A stretch of DNA of 52,926 nt, from contig CAJTXL010000023.1 of the NCBI GenBank assembly GCA_910583525.1, positions 1 through 52,926 on the forward strand. The letters are read 5' to 3'. The first letter of the stretch is position 1; the number at the start of each line of letters is the position of its first letter. The position numbers were made by a program, and so were the translations under genes. This document shows positions 17,901 to 26,546 of this stretch, one piece after another. The stretch is from an uncultured Muribaculaceae bacterium. GTDB taxonomy: Bacteria > Bacteroidota > Bacteroidia > Bacteroidales > Muribaculaceae. The notes under the pieces are model-generated. The model worked only from the letters and a program-made list of their open reading frames with translations. It was not told where the DNA came from and ran no database searches.

Positions 17901-18327
17901 AGTTTGACAAAAAGAGAATGGTTGAATCGCTAAGTTGTACAAGCCCGTCGCATATATGACGGTCTCCCGTATCTATCCGCTCGAAATTGTCCTGCTCGGT
18001 AAGCCGACACAGCCCTTGCACGGTGCCTACATACAGCTCGCCGCCATGAGTTCTGAGTATCGAGCGTATCTGATTGTCAGGCAACGATACAGAAGAACTG
18101 TCGCTGAAATAGTGGAAATAATCGCGCGAGTTGAAACGGTTCAGCCCCCTGAAAGTGCCGAACCAAAGCTGGCCCGACGCATCTTCGGCGATGGCCGAGA
18201 CAAATTGGTTCGACAAATTATCGCCCCTCACCGGAGCATATGGATGACCGGTGTCGTCAGGACGGTTCGAACAGGCGCAAAACAGTAAGGCGCAAAATAA
18301 TATCAGGACGTCGGTTGCCGAACGCAT
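14938..18327 (-). CDS. hybrid two-component system sensor (HTCS), truncated by a frameshift in the receiver domain
   Basis: A 1129-residue frame holding the sensor part of a PUL regulator. A signal peptide (about 1-18, with Cys at the end) is followed by two beta-propeller halves of regulator-propeller repeats, a Y_Y_Y domain (about 680-760), a membrane segment (about 765-790), a HisKA domain with H821 in NISHEFRTPLTMI, an HATPase domain, and a receiver that begins LILVVDDD and stops early after ENTPPL. The remaining receiver and the AraC domain continue in another frame at 14941-14333. It is divergent from the esterase-SusCD operon and is the likely sensor that turns it on. If the frameshift is real and not bypassed, the protein cannot bind DNA. 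Confidence 0.88.
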   Translation of the reverse strand: MRSATDVLILFCALLFCACSNRPDDTGHPYAPVRGDNLSNQFVSAIAEDASGQLWFGTFRGLNRFNSRDYFHYFSDSSSVSLPDNQIRSILRTHGGELYVGTVQGLCRLTEQDNFERIDTGDRHICDGLVQLSDSTILFLSNYSRLCSYRPGDREVCVLLDSLNTGNVFYNRPHVSDDDCIWIAGDNTICRYDTAKHVLTDFVPTGMYCRNSTLVSGHELWLTGSTLKMFDTRTRKFVPLPDAIVRHPVLGGAGFVLVHPYGTDGLLLLTTSDGMYYYDRRSGSVIGQAEASFPINVPDFKIKTIFTDSRQNIWFGGYDQGVAVHYHYTERFNHNKFVRKALENKSVVSVTTDLDNNLWMATRNDGIFVLDDKDKSLHQIAIGSLSANASAYDESIKNVFADSKGNLWLTLTNSETLRCHYDGNRLVVDKRYYIWASMSVTEDSNGRIWIGTASCYLAYLSDEDEFKYLQVFDPGFVFIPGLMPLDEDNIVVTAFNQPIKRVNIHTLEVSPLPLSDNSFESVLPRSVFIPTDLCVDRTGKLWVGTIANGLLKYDPADSTFTAVAGAANADISAIKQGRDSCLWISTLDGLSRYNPDTEIFEHFFARDGIGGNQFYDRAAAVDSAGNIYFGGTHGITSFNPLEVSAKVSAPLVFQSLLVHNAPVRPGTGIIDRDISHQPEVHLDYSRNSFGISFVAVDYCENRRVAYRYKMDGIDDGWIEATDTREAYYANVAPGTYMFHVGINGDDKSTISLKIIIEGPWWTSWWAIMAYCIVFAAIAVVLFVAVMKFRAEREAVLRVRREKERERHINDMNMRFFANISHEFRTPLTMISGPIKQLGHAEGLSENDRHLLSIAKANVARMLNLVNQLLDFNKLENDTLPLEVERIDIAALLRQMTDIFANHAASKEIKFVTNGLEDNCFVTADADKLSKITANLLSNALKFTPRGGSVTVGLDMVDDSILGEAVKIYVRNTGAKIPSDKLEKIFERYYQLDGTRADGTYNCGSGIGLYYARALANLHHGRLFAVGNESFEGAEFVLLFPSSAQAYADDRHKGSPTQLDAYPLTTPPGGVSPMGADTADSSGRPLILVVDDDIQVAEYLRTLLSVQYRVVNRFDVDSALAWLDENTPPL
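14945..14951 (-). other. C7 homopolymer at the HTCS frameshift
   Basis: The coding strand reads ACCCCCCCT. With seven C the receiver ends at a TGA; with eight or five C the frame joins to TCT TTG ATT ATC AGC and restores the phosphoacceptor segment. A -1 slip on CCCCCC would do the same. It may be a sequencing error, a true mutation, a slipped-strand switch or a frameshift site. Confidence 0.8.
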
Positions 18328-18515
18328 TGTCTATAGATTTAAGGTTTCTATTCTGCACGCGAATTTATTCATTTTTCGGCATCCGACGCAAGCCTTATGA
18401 GTGATTTTGAGGATTTTGAACACACAGACAAACATTTGAACAAATATGCAAGCCCATATGACCGTATTGGCAAAAGATTTGAAAACAGGGCAAAGCCGAT
18501 GCGAATAGCTCAGGC

Positions 18516-18523
18516 TAATTTTG
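18516..18523 (+). promoter_or_regulatory. -7 box of the esterase-SusCD operon
   Basis: TAATTTTG matches TAnnTTTG and would start a transcript near 18530, 17 bases before the esterase ATG. The lack of a -33 TTG fits a promoter that needs an activator such as the HTCS. The 219-base divergent gap 18328-18546 should also hold the HTCS operator, which I cannot identify. Confidence 0.45.
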
Positions 18524-18546
18524 CTACGTGGAAAAAAACCATTACC

Positions 18547-20193
18547 ATGAAAAAACACATTCTAACTTTTTTAGCTTTCTCGTTGGCTCTTTGCTGTACG
18601 GCAGTCGAGCCACGCAATGAAATTTCGACATCTTCGGCCTTGGCGAATATCGGGCAAGGCAAGATTGCCGGATATACCGAAAACGGTATCAACATATATA
18701 AAGGTATTCCATATGCCAAGGCCGAACGCTTCATGGCGCCGCAGGCTCCCGGCAGATGGGAGGGCACACGAAGCTGCCGCAACTACGGCCCTACCTGCCC
18801 ACAGGCGGTGCGTCAGGGATGGCAGAACGACGAAATAGCCTTCGCCTTCAACTGGGACGACGGATATCCCGGCGAAGACTGCCTCCGCGCCAACGTGTGG
18901 ACCCCGGCAAAAAGCGCCGACGGAGGAAAACGCCCCGTAATGGTATGGCTGCACGGCGGCGGCTTCTCGGCAGGCAGCGGACAGGAACTGCCCGGATATG
19001 ACGGCGCCAACCTCGCACGCAAAGGCGACGTGGTCGTGGTCACCGTAAACCACCGCCTCAACGTTCTCGGATTTCTCGACCTCTCCGATTTCGGCCCCGA
19101 ATACGCACAATCGGGCAACGCCGGACTCCTTGACCTTGTGGCAGCCCTGAAATGGGTCAAAGACAATGCCGAGGCTTTCGGCGGCGACCCCGAGAACGTG
19201 ACAATCTTCGGCCAAAGCGGCGGCGGCGGAAAAGTGTCGACACTATGCGCCACACCGGCCGCAAAAGGGCTTTTCCATAAAGCTATAGTGCAGTCAGGCT
19301 CCACTCTGAGCACAATGACATCTGAGCACTCGAAACGCATAGGCCGTGCCGTCGTAAAAGAACTCGGCCTCGAAAACGACGTCAAGAAGCTATCCTCGCT
19401 GCCCTACACCGAACTCCTCGCAGCCGCCGACAAAGCCGTCGCAAAAGTACGCGCCGAAGTCGAAGCCGAAAGCGGCACCGGCAACATGTTCATCTTCGGA
19501 TGGGCGCCAACCGTCGACGGAAACATACTGCCGGCACAGCCCTTCTCCGACGGCGCTCCCGAACAAAGCCGCGACATACCCATGCTCATCGGCACCACAA
19601 AATGCGAATTTTCGGCAACGACCTACGTGCCCATGCTGCGCAACGCCGATGCGGCAATGGCCGAGCAGTTTGTCAGAAGCCAGTACGGCGACAACACCGC
19701 CGCACTCATAAAGGCATACGAAAAAGCATATCCCGGCTACCGGCCCAAAGACCTCATTGATTTCGACACCAACTTCAGACCTAATGCAGTGCGACAGGCC
19801 GACATCAAATCGGCACAGAAAGGCGCGCCCGTATATATGTATCTGTTCACATGGGAGTCACCCGTGCTCGACGGAATACTCCGGAGCACACACTGCATGG
19901 AGATACCCTTCGTGTTCAACAACGCCAAGATACATGCGTCGATGACAGGCGGCGGAGCCGACGCAGAAGCGCTCGCCGACAAAATGTCTGACGCATGGCT
20001 CGCTTTCGCACGCACCGGCAACCCCAACGCCCCTTCGCTGCCGGAATGGCCGGCATACACGCCCGAAAACGGCGCCACCATGTTCTTCGACAACGAATGC
20101 ACAGTGCACAACAACCACGACCGCGAACTGCTCGATTTCGTCCGCTCGGTAAAAAACACAGAAGCTTCTAAAAAAGAAAGCACTCCAATATAA
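18547..20193 (+). CDS. secreted type-B carboxylesterase
   Basis: A 548-residue alpha/beta-hydrolase of the carboxylesterase/para-nitrobenzyl esterase family. The signal peptide (about 1-17) ends in two cysteines but is not a proper lipobox. The oxyanion-hole segment HGGGFSAGS (136-144), nucleophile S224 in FGQSGGGG and probable catalytic H449 in STHCMEIPFVF are visible; the usual GESAGG elbow is GQSGGG here. EDCLRANVWTP (110-120) is typical. I start at 18547, where the signal peptide begins; the longer frame would include the promoter box. It is the first gene of the PUL, 19 bases before susC. It should remove acyl groups from the imported glycoside or ligand; the acyl group is unknown. Confidence 0.88.
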   Translation: MKKHILTFLAFSLALCCTAVEPRNEISTSSALANIGQGKIAGYTENGINIYKGIPYAKAERFMAPQAPGRWEGTRSCRNYGPTCPQAVRQGWQNDEIAFAFNWDDGYPGEDCLRANVWTPAKSADGGKRPVMVWLHGGGFSAGSGQELPGYDGANLARKGDVVVVTVNHRLNVLGFLDLSDFGPEYAQSGNAGLLDLVAALKWVKDNAEAFGGDPENVTIFGQSGGGGKVSTLCATPAAKGLFHKAIVQSGSTLSTMTSEHSKRIGRAVVKELGLENDVKKLSSLPYTELLAAADKAVAKVRAEVEAESGTGNMFIFGWAPTVDGNILPAQPFSDGAPEQSRDIPMLIGTTKCEFSATTYVPMLRNADAAMAEQFVRSQYGDNTAALIKAYEKAYPGYRPKDLIDFDTNFRPNAVRQADIKSAQKGAPVYMYLFTWESPVLDGILRSTHCMEIPFVFNNAKIHASMTGGGADAEALADKMSDAWLAFARTGNPNAPSLPEWPAYTPENGATMFFDNECTVHNNHDRELLDFVRSVKNTEASKKESTPI

Positions 20194-20212
20194 ACCTTAA
20201 AAACATACCATC

Positions 20213-23200
20213 ATGAAAGTCAAATTAACCTTGCTTATCCTGATGCTTACGACAGCCCTGTGGGCTTCGGCACAGACATCGGTGAAAGTGAGCGGCACAG
20301 TCTCTGACGCAGTGGGAGAACCCCTCATCGGCGCCAGCATCACTGAAAAAGGCAAAACCCAAGGTGTCACAACCGACCTCGACGGAAAATACGAAATCCA
20401 GGTCAACATAGGCACGACACTGGTATACTCCTACATAGGCTACGAAAGCGCAGAACGCAAAGTAGCCAAAGGAGGAACAATCGACATCACCCTCAACGAA
20501 AGCAGCACATCGCTCAACGAAATGGTAGTGGTCGGCTACGGCGTACAGAAGAAAAGCTCTGTCACCGGCGCCATATCGCAGGTAAAGGCCGAAGACATAC
20601 AGAACCGCACCATCTCCAACCCCAAGAGCGCACTACAAGGCAAAACCGCAGGCGTGCAGGTAATCAGCTCGTCGAGCGCCCCCGGCTCGTCGCCGACAAT
20701 ACGCGTGCGCGGATATTCGTCGAACGTTTCAAGCGACCCACTATATGTGGTCGACGGTGTGCGCATATCCGACATCAGCGGCATCGACCCCAACGACATC
20801 GCATCTATCGAAGTGCTTAAAGACGCCGCTTCGGCCGCTATCTACGGTGCCGAAGCAGGCAACGGTGTCGTGCTCATATCCACAAAACGAGGAAGTGCAA
20901 ACAACGGCAAAATCCAATACGACTTCCAGTACACATGGGAGCGCCCCTCAAAAGTGCCCAAGATGCTCAACTCCGAGCAGTACATCCAGTACATGACCGA
21001 AGGTAAGCTCTTCCTCGAAGAAGAGATGCTCAAGAATTGGGACGGCGTGACAAACACATCGTGGATTGACGAAGCATTCGAAACAGGCCACATGCAGCGC
21101 CACAACATTTCGTTCACCAACGGAAACGAACGCGGCAACTACTACCTGTCCCTCTCGTACATGCACAACAACGGCATCGCTGGCGGCGACAAAGACAAAT
21201 ACCAGCGCCTCACCGCCGCCATAAATGCCGAATACGACATCAAAAAATGGTTCAAGGTCGGCACAACAAACCAGATTGAAAAATACAACGTAAGCTCGGT
21301 ATCGGAAAACAACGAATACGGCAGCATGATTACCTCGACCATGCTCCTCGACCCCCTCACTCCATTCGTATATGCCCCCGACAAACTGCCGCTGCATATG
21401 ATAAACGCACAGCTCAAAGGAGCCAAACTCCTCACCGACGAAAACGGCAACTACTACTCATCGTCGCAGTTCCTCTCAGGAGCCGAAAACTACCATCCGT
21501 TCATCATGCGCGACAACGGCGTAAGCCGCAACGGCGGTTTCAACGTCAACGGCAGCATTTTCGCCGACTTCAAGCCTTTCGACGGCTTCACATTCACCTC
21601 GCGCTTCGGTTATCGCCTGTCGTCGGGGCACTCAACCGGCATAGACCTTCCCTTCTACGGAAACGCTACACAATCCAAACAATACCTCGACATCAGCGCC
21701 AGCGACTCACAAAGCATCTATTGGCAGTGGGAAAACTTCGCCAACTACTTCAAGCAGTTCGGCCCCAACACAATCGCGGCAATGGTCGGCATGTCGTACT
21801 CCGAATCCACCTCGTCTAACACCTACGGCTCGCTCAAAGGAAACAACGAAGACGCAGTCAAAAAGAACGACCCGCTCTTCTGGTATCTCAACTACGGCAA
21901 CGCTTCGGCCACCAAAGGCGTGGGCGGAGAAAAGACCAGGGCTTCAAAGATGTCATACTTCGGCCGCGTAAGCTACGAATACGACAACCGCTACCACATA
22001 CAGGCTTCGCTGCGCGCCGACGCCGCCGACCTCTCGAAACTTCCGCTCAAAAACCGTTGGGGATACTTCCCCGCCGTTTCGGCCGGATGGACACTCTCAA
22101 ATGAAAAATTCTTTGAAAACGCACGCCGCTATGTCGACAACGTGAAAGTGCGTGCAAGCTGGGGTCAGAACGGCTCTATCGCTGCCCTGGGCGGATATCC
22201 CTACAGCACCGACATGGCGCTCGGTGGCATATATCCCTTCGTGCCCGGAAACACATACATCACATCGGCTGCTCCCTCGACCATGGGCAACGAAAACCTA
22301 AAATGGGAAACTTCCGAGCAGTTCAACATCGGTCTTGACATGCGATTCTTCCGCAACCGCTTCGGCGTCAACATCGACTGGTACACCAAGAAGACAAAAG
22401 ACCTACTTGTCGGCGGCGCATACCCGACCCTGACTCTCGGCGGCAACCCCTCGCCGCGCAATGCAGGCGACGTCAGCAACAAAGGCTGGGAATTCGAACT
22501 GTCGTGGCGCGACTACGTAGGCGATTTCCGCTACTCCGCAACAGTGAACCTCGCCACCCTCAAGAACGAAGTCACATATCTGCACCCCTCTATCGAACGA
22601 CTCGGTGGTGCCACATTCCACACCTCGACCATCACTTACTTTGAAAAAGGATATCCCGTCTACTATTTCCGCGGCTACAAATTCAACGGCCTCGACAAAG
22701 ACGGCAACCCGACATTCAAAGACCTCGACAACAACGGCAGGCTCAACGACGGCGACCTCGCCTACATCGGCGACGCAATACCCGACGTAACATTCGGCCT
22801 CACGCTCAATTTCGGCTGGAAAGGATTCGACCTCACCGTATTCGGAACAGGAGCCGCCGGAAACGAAATCTTCAACTGCATCAACCGTCCCGACTTCGCA
22901 CAGTGCAACAAACTCAAAGAAGTCTTCTACGACAACCGCTGGACCGTTGCCAACCCCAACGGTACCGTGCCCAGAGCCGGTGCCAACAACATGGACAAAT
23001 ACATGCTCTCCGACGCCCTCGTCTACGACGGCTCATATTTCAAAATCAAACAGATACAGCTCGGCTATACGCTGCCGCACAGCCTAACCGAAAAATTCTT
23101 CGTCAGCAACCTGCGCGTATATGCTTCGTTAGACGACTTCTTCTGTTTCACCAAATATCCGGGCTTCGACCCCGAAGTGGCAACCAACGCCACATCGGGC

Positions 23201-23269
23201 ATGGGTATCGACAAAGGCTCATATCCCACCTCGAAGAAAGTGGTTCTCGGTTTCAACATTTCTTTCTAA
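20213..23269 (+). CDS. SusC-family TonB-dependent outer-membrane transporter
   Basis: A 1018-residue SusC homologue. A signal peptide (about 1-21) is followed by the carboxypeptidase-like domain (about 24-105, GEPLIGASI, YIGYES), the linker MVVVGYGVQKKSSVTGAI (about 104-121) and a plug with ALQGKTAGVQV and IRVRGYSS, including the SusC hallmark DPLYVVDGV and a typical EVLKDAASAAIYG segment. The barrel ends in Phe. It forms the transport complex with the SusD-like protein 12 bases downstream. It imports oligosaccharides or glycosides released or captured at the surface, using TonB and the proton gradient. The esterase gene upstream ends 19 bases before it. Confidence 0.96.
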   Translation: MKVKLTLLILMLTTALWASAQTSVKVSGTVSDAVGEPLIGASITEKGKTQGVTTDLDGKYEIQVNIGTTLVYSYIGYESAERKVAKGGTIDITLNESSTSLNEMVVVGYGVQKKSSVTGAISQVKAEDIQNRTISNPKSALQGKTAGVQVISSSSAPGSSPTIRVRGYSSNVSSDPLYVVDGVRISDISGIDPNDIASIEVLKDAASAAIYGAEAGNGVVLISTKRGSANNGKIQYDFQYTWERPSKVPKMLNSEQYIQYMTEGKLFLEEEMLKNWDGVTNTSWIDEAFETGHMQRHNISFTNGNERGNYYLSLSYMHNNGIAGGDKDKYQRLTAAINAEYDIKKWFKVGTTNQIEKYNVSSVSENNEYGSMITSTMLLDPLTPFVYAPDKLPLHMINAQLKGAKLLTDENGNYYSSSQFLSGAENYHPFIMRDNGVSRNGGFNVNGSIFADFKPFDGFTFTSRFGYRLSSGHSTGIDLPFYGNATQSKQYLDISASDSQSIYWQWENFANYFKQFGPNTIAAMVGMSYSESTSSNTYGSLKGNNEDAVKKNDPLFWYLNYGNASATKGVGGEKTRASKMSYFGRVSYEYDNRYHIQASLRADAADLSKLPLKNRWGYFPAVSAGWTLSNEKFFENARRYVDNVKVRASWGQNGSIAALGGYPYSTDMALGGIYPFVPGNTYITSAAPSTMGNENLKWETSEQFNIGLDMRFFRNRFGVNIDWYTKKTKDLLVGGAYPTLTLGGNPSPRNAGDVSNKGWEFELSWRDYVGDFRYSATVNLATLKNEVTYLHPSIERLGGATFHTSTITYFEKGYPVYYFRGYKFNGLDKDGNPTFKDLDNNGRLNDGDLAYIGDAIPDVTFGLTLNFGWKGFDLTVFGTGAAGNEIFNCINRPDFAQCNKLKEVFYDNRWTVANPNGTVPRAGANNMDKYMLSDALVYDGSYFKIKQIQLGYTLPHSLTEKFFVSNLRVYASLDDFFCFTKYPGFDPEVATNATSGMGIDKGSYPTSKKVVLGFNISF

Positions 23270-23281
23270 AAAGCTACTATC

Positions 23282-24847
23282 ATGAAATTAAAACACATAA
23301 TACCGGCGCTGCTGGCCGGTGCGGCGCTCCTCTTTTCATCGTGTGAGGACCGTCTCGACATACAGAAGCACGGCAACATGGGCGGTCAGGAAAACTTCTA
23401 CAAGACCGACGACGAAGCGATGCAGGCCGTGGCATCTATGTACGGTTCGTGGGGCGGACTGTATTACAACTGGTTCTTCCTCAAAAACCTGCTCGCCGAC
23501 GAATCGTGGTGCGGCGGCGGAACACGTGGCGACAATCCTGACTACGAACGCCTCAACGAATACACCTTCGACACAAACGACGGCACAATCAGAGGCACAT
23601 ACCAGGGTCTCTACAGCATTGTATACTATGCCAACCTTATACTTGAAAACGTCGTCCCCGACACGCCGACAAAAGCACAGGCAGTCGCCGAAGCACACTT
23701 CTTCCGCGGATGGGCATATTTCGAGCTGGCCTCGCTGTGGGGAACCGCGCCCGTAGTCGACCACGTACTCTCCGAAAGCGAATACCGGCAGACGAACAGC
23801 AAGCCCGAAGAGCTCTGGAAATTTACCGAAGACGACTTCCGCGCTGCCGTCGACTCCAAAGCCCTGCCGTCGAAAGCCGGTGTCGACGACCTTGCCGGCA
23901 CAATACGCGTCTCCCACGAGGTCGCTCAGGCAATGCTCGGCAAGACACTGCTCTTCCAAGGCAAATATGCCGAAGCCGCTATCGAACTCGACAAAGTCAT
24001 CGCATCAGGCAAATACGACCTCTACAAAGGCGACTATGACATGCTCCACCATGTCCGTGCAAACGGATGCTGCGAAGCAATGCTCGAAGTGCAGAAACGC
24101 CAGGACTACGAACAGATGTGGAACCAGATGACAATGACATACATCATGATAGGATGGCGCACAGAACATATCGACACAGGCAATCTCGGCGGCACGATAG
24201 CAAACGGCACCTACGGCTTCCTCAACCCGAAAAAGAGCCTATACGACGCTTTCGTCGCAACCGAAGGTGCCGACGGATACCGTCTGAAATCGACAATACG
24301 CAGCTATCAGAACCTCAACGACGAATACAAACTCTCCGTTCAGCCCGGTAAACGCCTCGTAGGACACGAAGGTTACTTCAACTGGAAAAACCGCGCATTG
24401 GTAGAAGACTGCGTGATGGATTTTAGCGGTTTCCAGGCACTACAGTACATCAATCTCCGTGTAATGCGCTATGCCGAAGTGCTCCTGCTCGCAGCCGAAG
24501 CACACGCAATGTCGGGCGGCTCAAAAGCGGCCGAATACGTCAACGCAGTGCGCGCACGCGCAAGACTACAGCCCCTCGGCTCTGTCACAATGGCCGACAT
24601 CAAAAACGAAAAACGCCTTGAACTATGCTTCGAGGGCGTACGCTTCCAGGACCTCGTCCGTTGGGGCGACGCACCCCAATATCTCGGCGAGCAAGGCAAG
24701 ACAATTCCGTCTTTCAGCTCTACAGGTGTCGATGCCGAAGCTTTCTCGAATGCAAACTACGGCTTTAAAGATAAACACAAACTCCTGCCGATACCTCGGG
24801 TAGAACTCGAAGTAAACAGCGGCATGAAACAAAACGCCGGATGGTAA
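23282..24847 (+). CDS. SusD-family surface glycan-binding lipoprotein
   Basis: A 521-residue SusD/RagB family lipoprotein, lipobox LFSSC with C21, followed by acidic residues that mark surface export. Helical TPR-like repeats (FFRGWAYFELASLWG, EVAQAMLGKTLLFQGKYAEAA) and the C-terminal RLQPLGS, RLELCFEGVRFQDLVRWG block are typical. It caps the SusC barrel and holds the substrate. The DNA context (susC 12 bases before, lipoprotein-esterase 22 bases after) fits a classic PUL core. The specific binding aromatic residues cannot be assigned by eye. Confidence 0.96.
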   Translation: MKLKHIIPALLAGAALLFSSCEDRLDIQKHGNMGGQENFYKTDDEAMQAVASMYGSWGGLYYNWFFLKNLLADESWCGGGTRGDNPDYERLNEYTFDTNDGTIRGTYQGLYSIVYYANLILENVVPDTPTKAQAVAEAHFFRGWAYFELASLWGTAPVVDHVLSESEYRQTNSKPEELWKFTEDDFRAAVDSKALPSKAGVDDLAGTIRVSHEVAQAMLGKTLLFQGKYAEAAIELDKVIASGKYDLYKGDYDMLHHVRANGCCEAMLEVQKRQDYEQMWNQMTMTYIMIGWRTEHIDTGNLGGTIANGTYGFLNPKKSLYDAFVATEGADGYRLKSTIRSYQNLNDEYKLSVQPGKRLVGHEGYFNWKNRALVEDCVMDFSGFQALQYINLRVMRYAEVLLLAAEAHAMSGGSKAAEYVNAVRARARLQPLGSVTMADIKNEKRLELCFEGVRFQDLVRWGDAPQYLGEQGKTIPSFSSTGVDAEAFSNANYGFKDKHKLLPIPRVELEVNSGMKQNAGW

Positions 24848-24869
24848 TAATTCCCTTAAATACAATACG

Positions 24870-26492
24870 ATGAAAAAAATATATCAACTACTGCTGCTGC
24901 CCATGGTCGCCATCATCGGCGCCTGCAGCAACGACGTCATAGACGACCTGTCGGGAACCTACGACTACATAAACCGCTATGACTTCACTTCCGAGAAAAC
25001 CGAACAGACCGAAAAACTCAAAAAAGGCCTGAAAAACCTGCACATGGTGTTCTCGACCGACAACGCAGCGACTCTCGACCTATACTGCGTATCACGCGAC
25101 TGGACTCTCGCGCCCGGAACATACACTCCGACGCAGAGCCTCGGCGACACGCCAAAAGCAATGCAGTACTGCGCCTCTGTCACAGCCGACGGCAAAACAT
25201 CAGGAAACTTCACCGAAGGCAACATCAACATCACGCTCATCGACGAAACTTATTTCATCTCGGGCATGGTGAAAAACAGTGCCGGAAACAGCTATATGCT
25301 GAACTACCGCGGCCCCATCAGCTTCGAGATAGGAATCGACGACCCCGAACCGAGCGGATTTACCGCAAATATCACCGAAGAACCCCTGTATGTATGGGAC
25401 AATGCCACTATGGGATTTCAACAGATACCGGGCGTATCGAAATATAAAGTTCAGGTCGCCGACCCCGAAGGAGCCGATGCGGCATATATCGAATTGCTCA
25501 ACAACCCCGGCTGCTCAAACGAAGAACTCGCCGGAACATACCCGATTGCTGAAAATGCCCTCGAACCCGGCAAGATATGCAACGGATATTATTTCCCCGA
25601 ATACTACGCCGTCGGAGGTTCATACATCGTAGGCGGCGACAAGCAGAACCAATATCTCGGAGCCGGAGGCAACGTCGAAGTATCATTCGTCGACGGAATA
25701 ACAGGCGAACGCCTGCTCAACATAAAAGGCAGCGGCATTGCCTATTCCGGACCGGCCGGTAGCGGCACGACGAATGTCAACCTCAACTTCATATCCATTC
25801 CCCAGAAGTTCGGAACGGAAATCAAAGACATGGCATTCCACAGCGAAGCTCTCGGCAAAGATGTGAAATACTCGGTGCTCCTGCCCGAAAACTACGACCA
25901 AAGCAAACAGTACCCCGTGCTCTATCTGCTCCACGGCGCTACAGGCGGCAACAACGACTGGCTTAACGGTGGCAAAATATCCTCAAGCATCGAAAAAGCT
26001 GAAATGGTGATAGTGACACCCCAGGCAAGCTTCGACGGATTCGACAGTTTCTACGTCGACAATTACAAAGGCGCCGGCCTAAACTACGAAACGTTCTTTA
26101 TCAACGAATTCATGCCTTACGTCGAGCAGACATACCACTGCAACGGAAAACGCGGCATAGCGGGTCTATCGATGGGCGGTTTCGGAACCATGTACTACGG
26201 CATCAAATACAACGACAAATTCGTCGGCATGTACGCATGCTCGCCGGCCCTGAACAACGGCGAAAGCGTAGACATCGGCCAAATGCTCTTCACAATGCCA
26301 AACGCCAAGCCATACGTAATCGAAATCGGAACCGAAGACTTCCTGTACCAAAGCGTAAGCTGGCTCAAAGATATGGGCGGAATGCTGCCTTTGCTCACCT
26401 ACGTCGAACGTCCCGGACAACACGACTGGGCATTCTGGAGCTCATGCTCGCCCAAAATCGTAGAATTCTTCAGCGAAAAATTCTCTGAATGA
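24870..26492 (+). CDS. surface lipoprotein fused to an esterase domain (CE1/esterase-D type)
   Basis: A 540-residue two-part lipoprotein, lipobox IGAC with C19. The N-terminal ~300 residues are beta-rich and resemble SusE/SusF-position surface lipoprotein domains of unknown family. The C-terminal ~240 residues are an alpha/beta-hydrolase of the esterase-D superfamily: YSVLLPENYD and YPVLYLLHGATGG lead in, the nucleophile is S434 in GLSMGGFG, and the histidine is in GQHDWAFW. It lies where SusE/F or surface glycan-binding proteins usually lie, right after susD. I infer surface capture plus de-esterification in one chain. Feruloyl or acetyl ester as target is a guess from the family. Confidence 0.82.
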   Translation: MKKIYQLLLLPMVAIIGACSNDVIDDLSGTYDYINRYDFTSEKTEQTEKLKKGLKNLHMVFSTDNAATLDLYCVSRDWTLAPGTYTPTQSLGDTPKAMQYCASVTADGKTSGNFTEGNINITLIDETYFISGMVKNSAGNSYMLNYRGPISFEIGIDDPEPSGFTANITEEPLYVWDNATMGFQQIPGVSKYKVQVADPEGADAAYIELLNNPGCSNEELAGTYPIAENALEPGKICNGYYFPEYYAVGGSYIVGGDKQNQYLGAGGNVEVSFVDGITGERLLNIKGSGIAYSGPAGSGTTNVNLNFISIPQKFGTEIKDMAFHSEALGKDVKYSVLLPENYDQSKQYPVLYLLHGATGGNNDWLNGGKISSSIEKAEMVIVTPQASFDGFDSFYVDNYKGAGLNYETFFINEFMPYVEQTYHCNGKRGIAGLSMGGFGTMYYGIKYNDKFVGMYACSPALNNGESVDIGQMLFTMPNAKPYVIEIGTEDFLYQSVSWLKDMGGMLPLLTYVERPGQHDWAFWSSCSPKIVEFFSEKFSE

Positions 26493-26546
26493 AAAGCTAT
26501 TGCACCACTCTCCCGTTTGCCTCACGAAACTTCTGCCTGAAATAAC

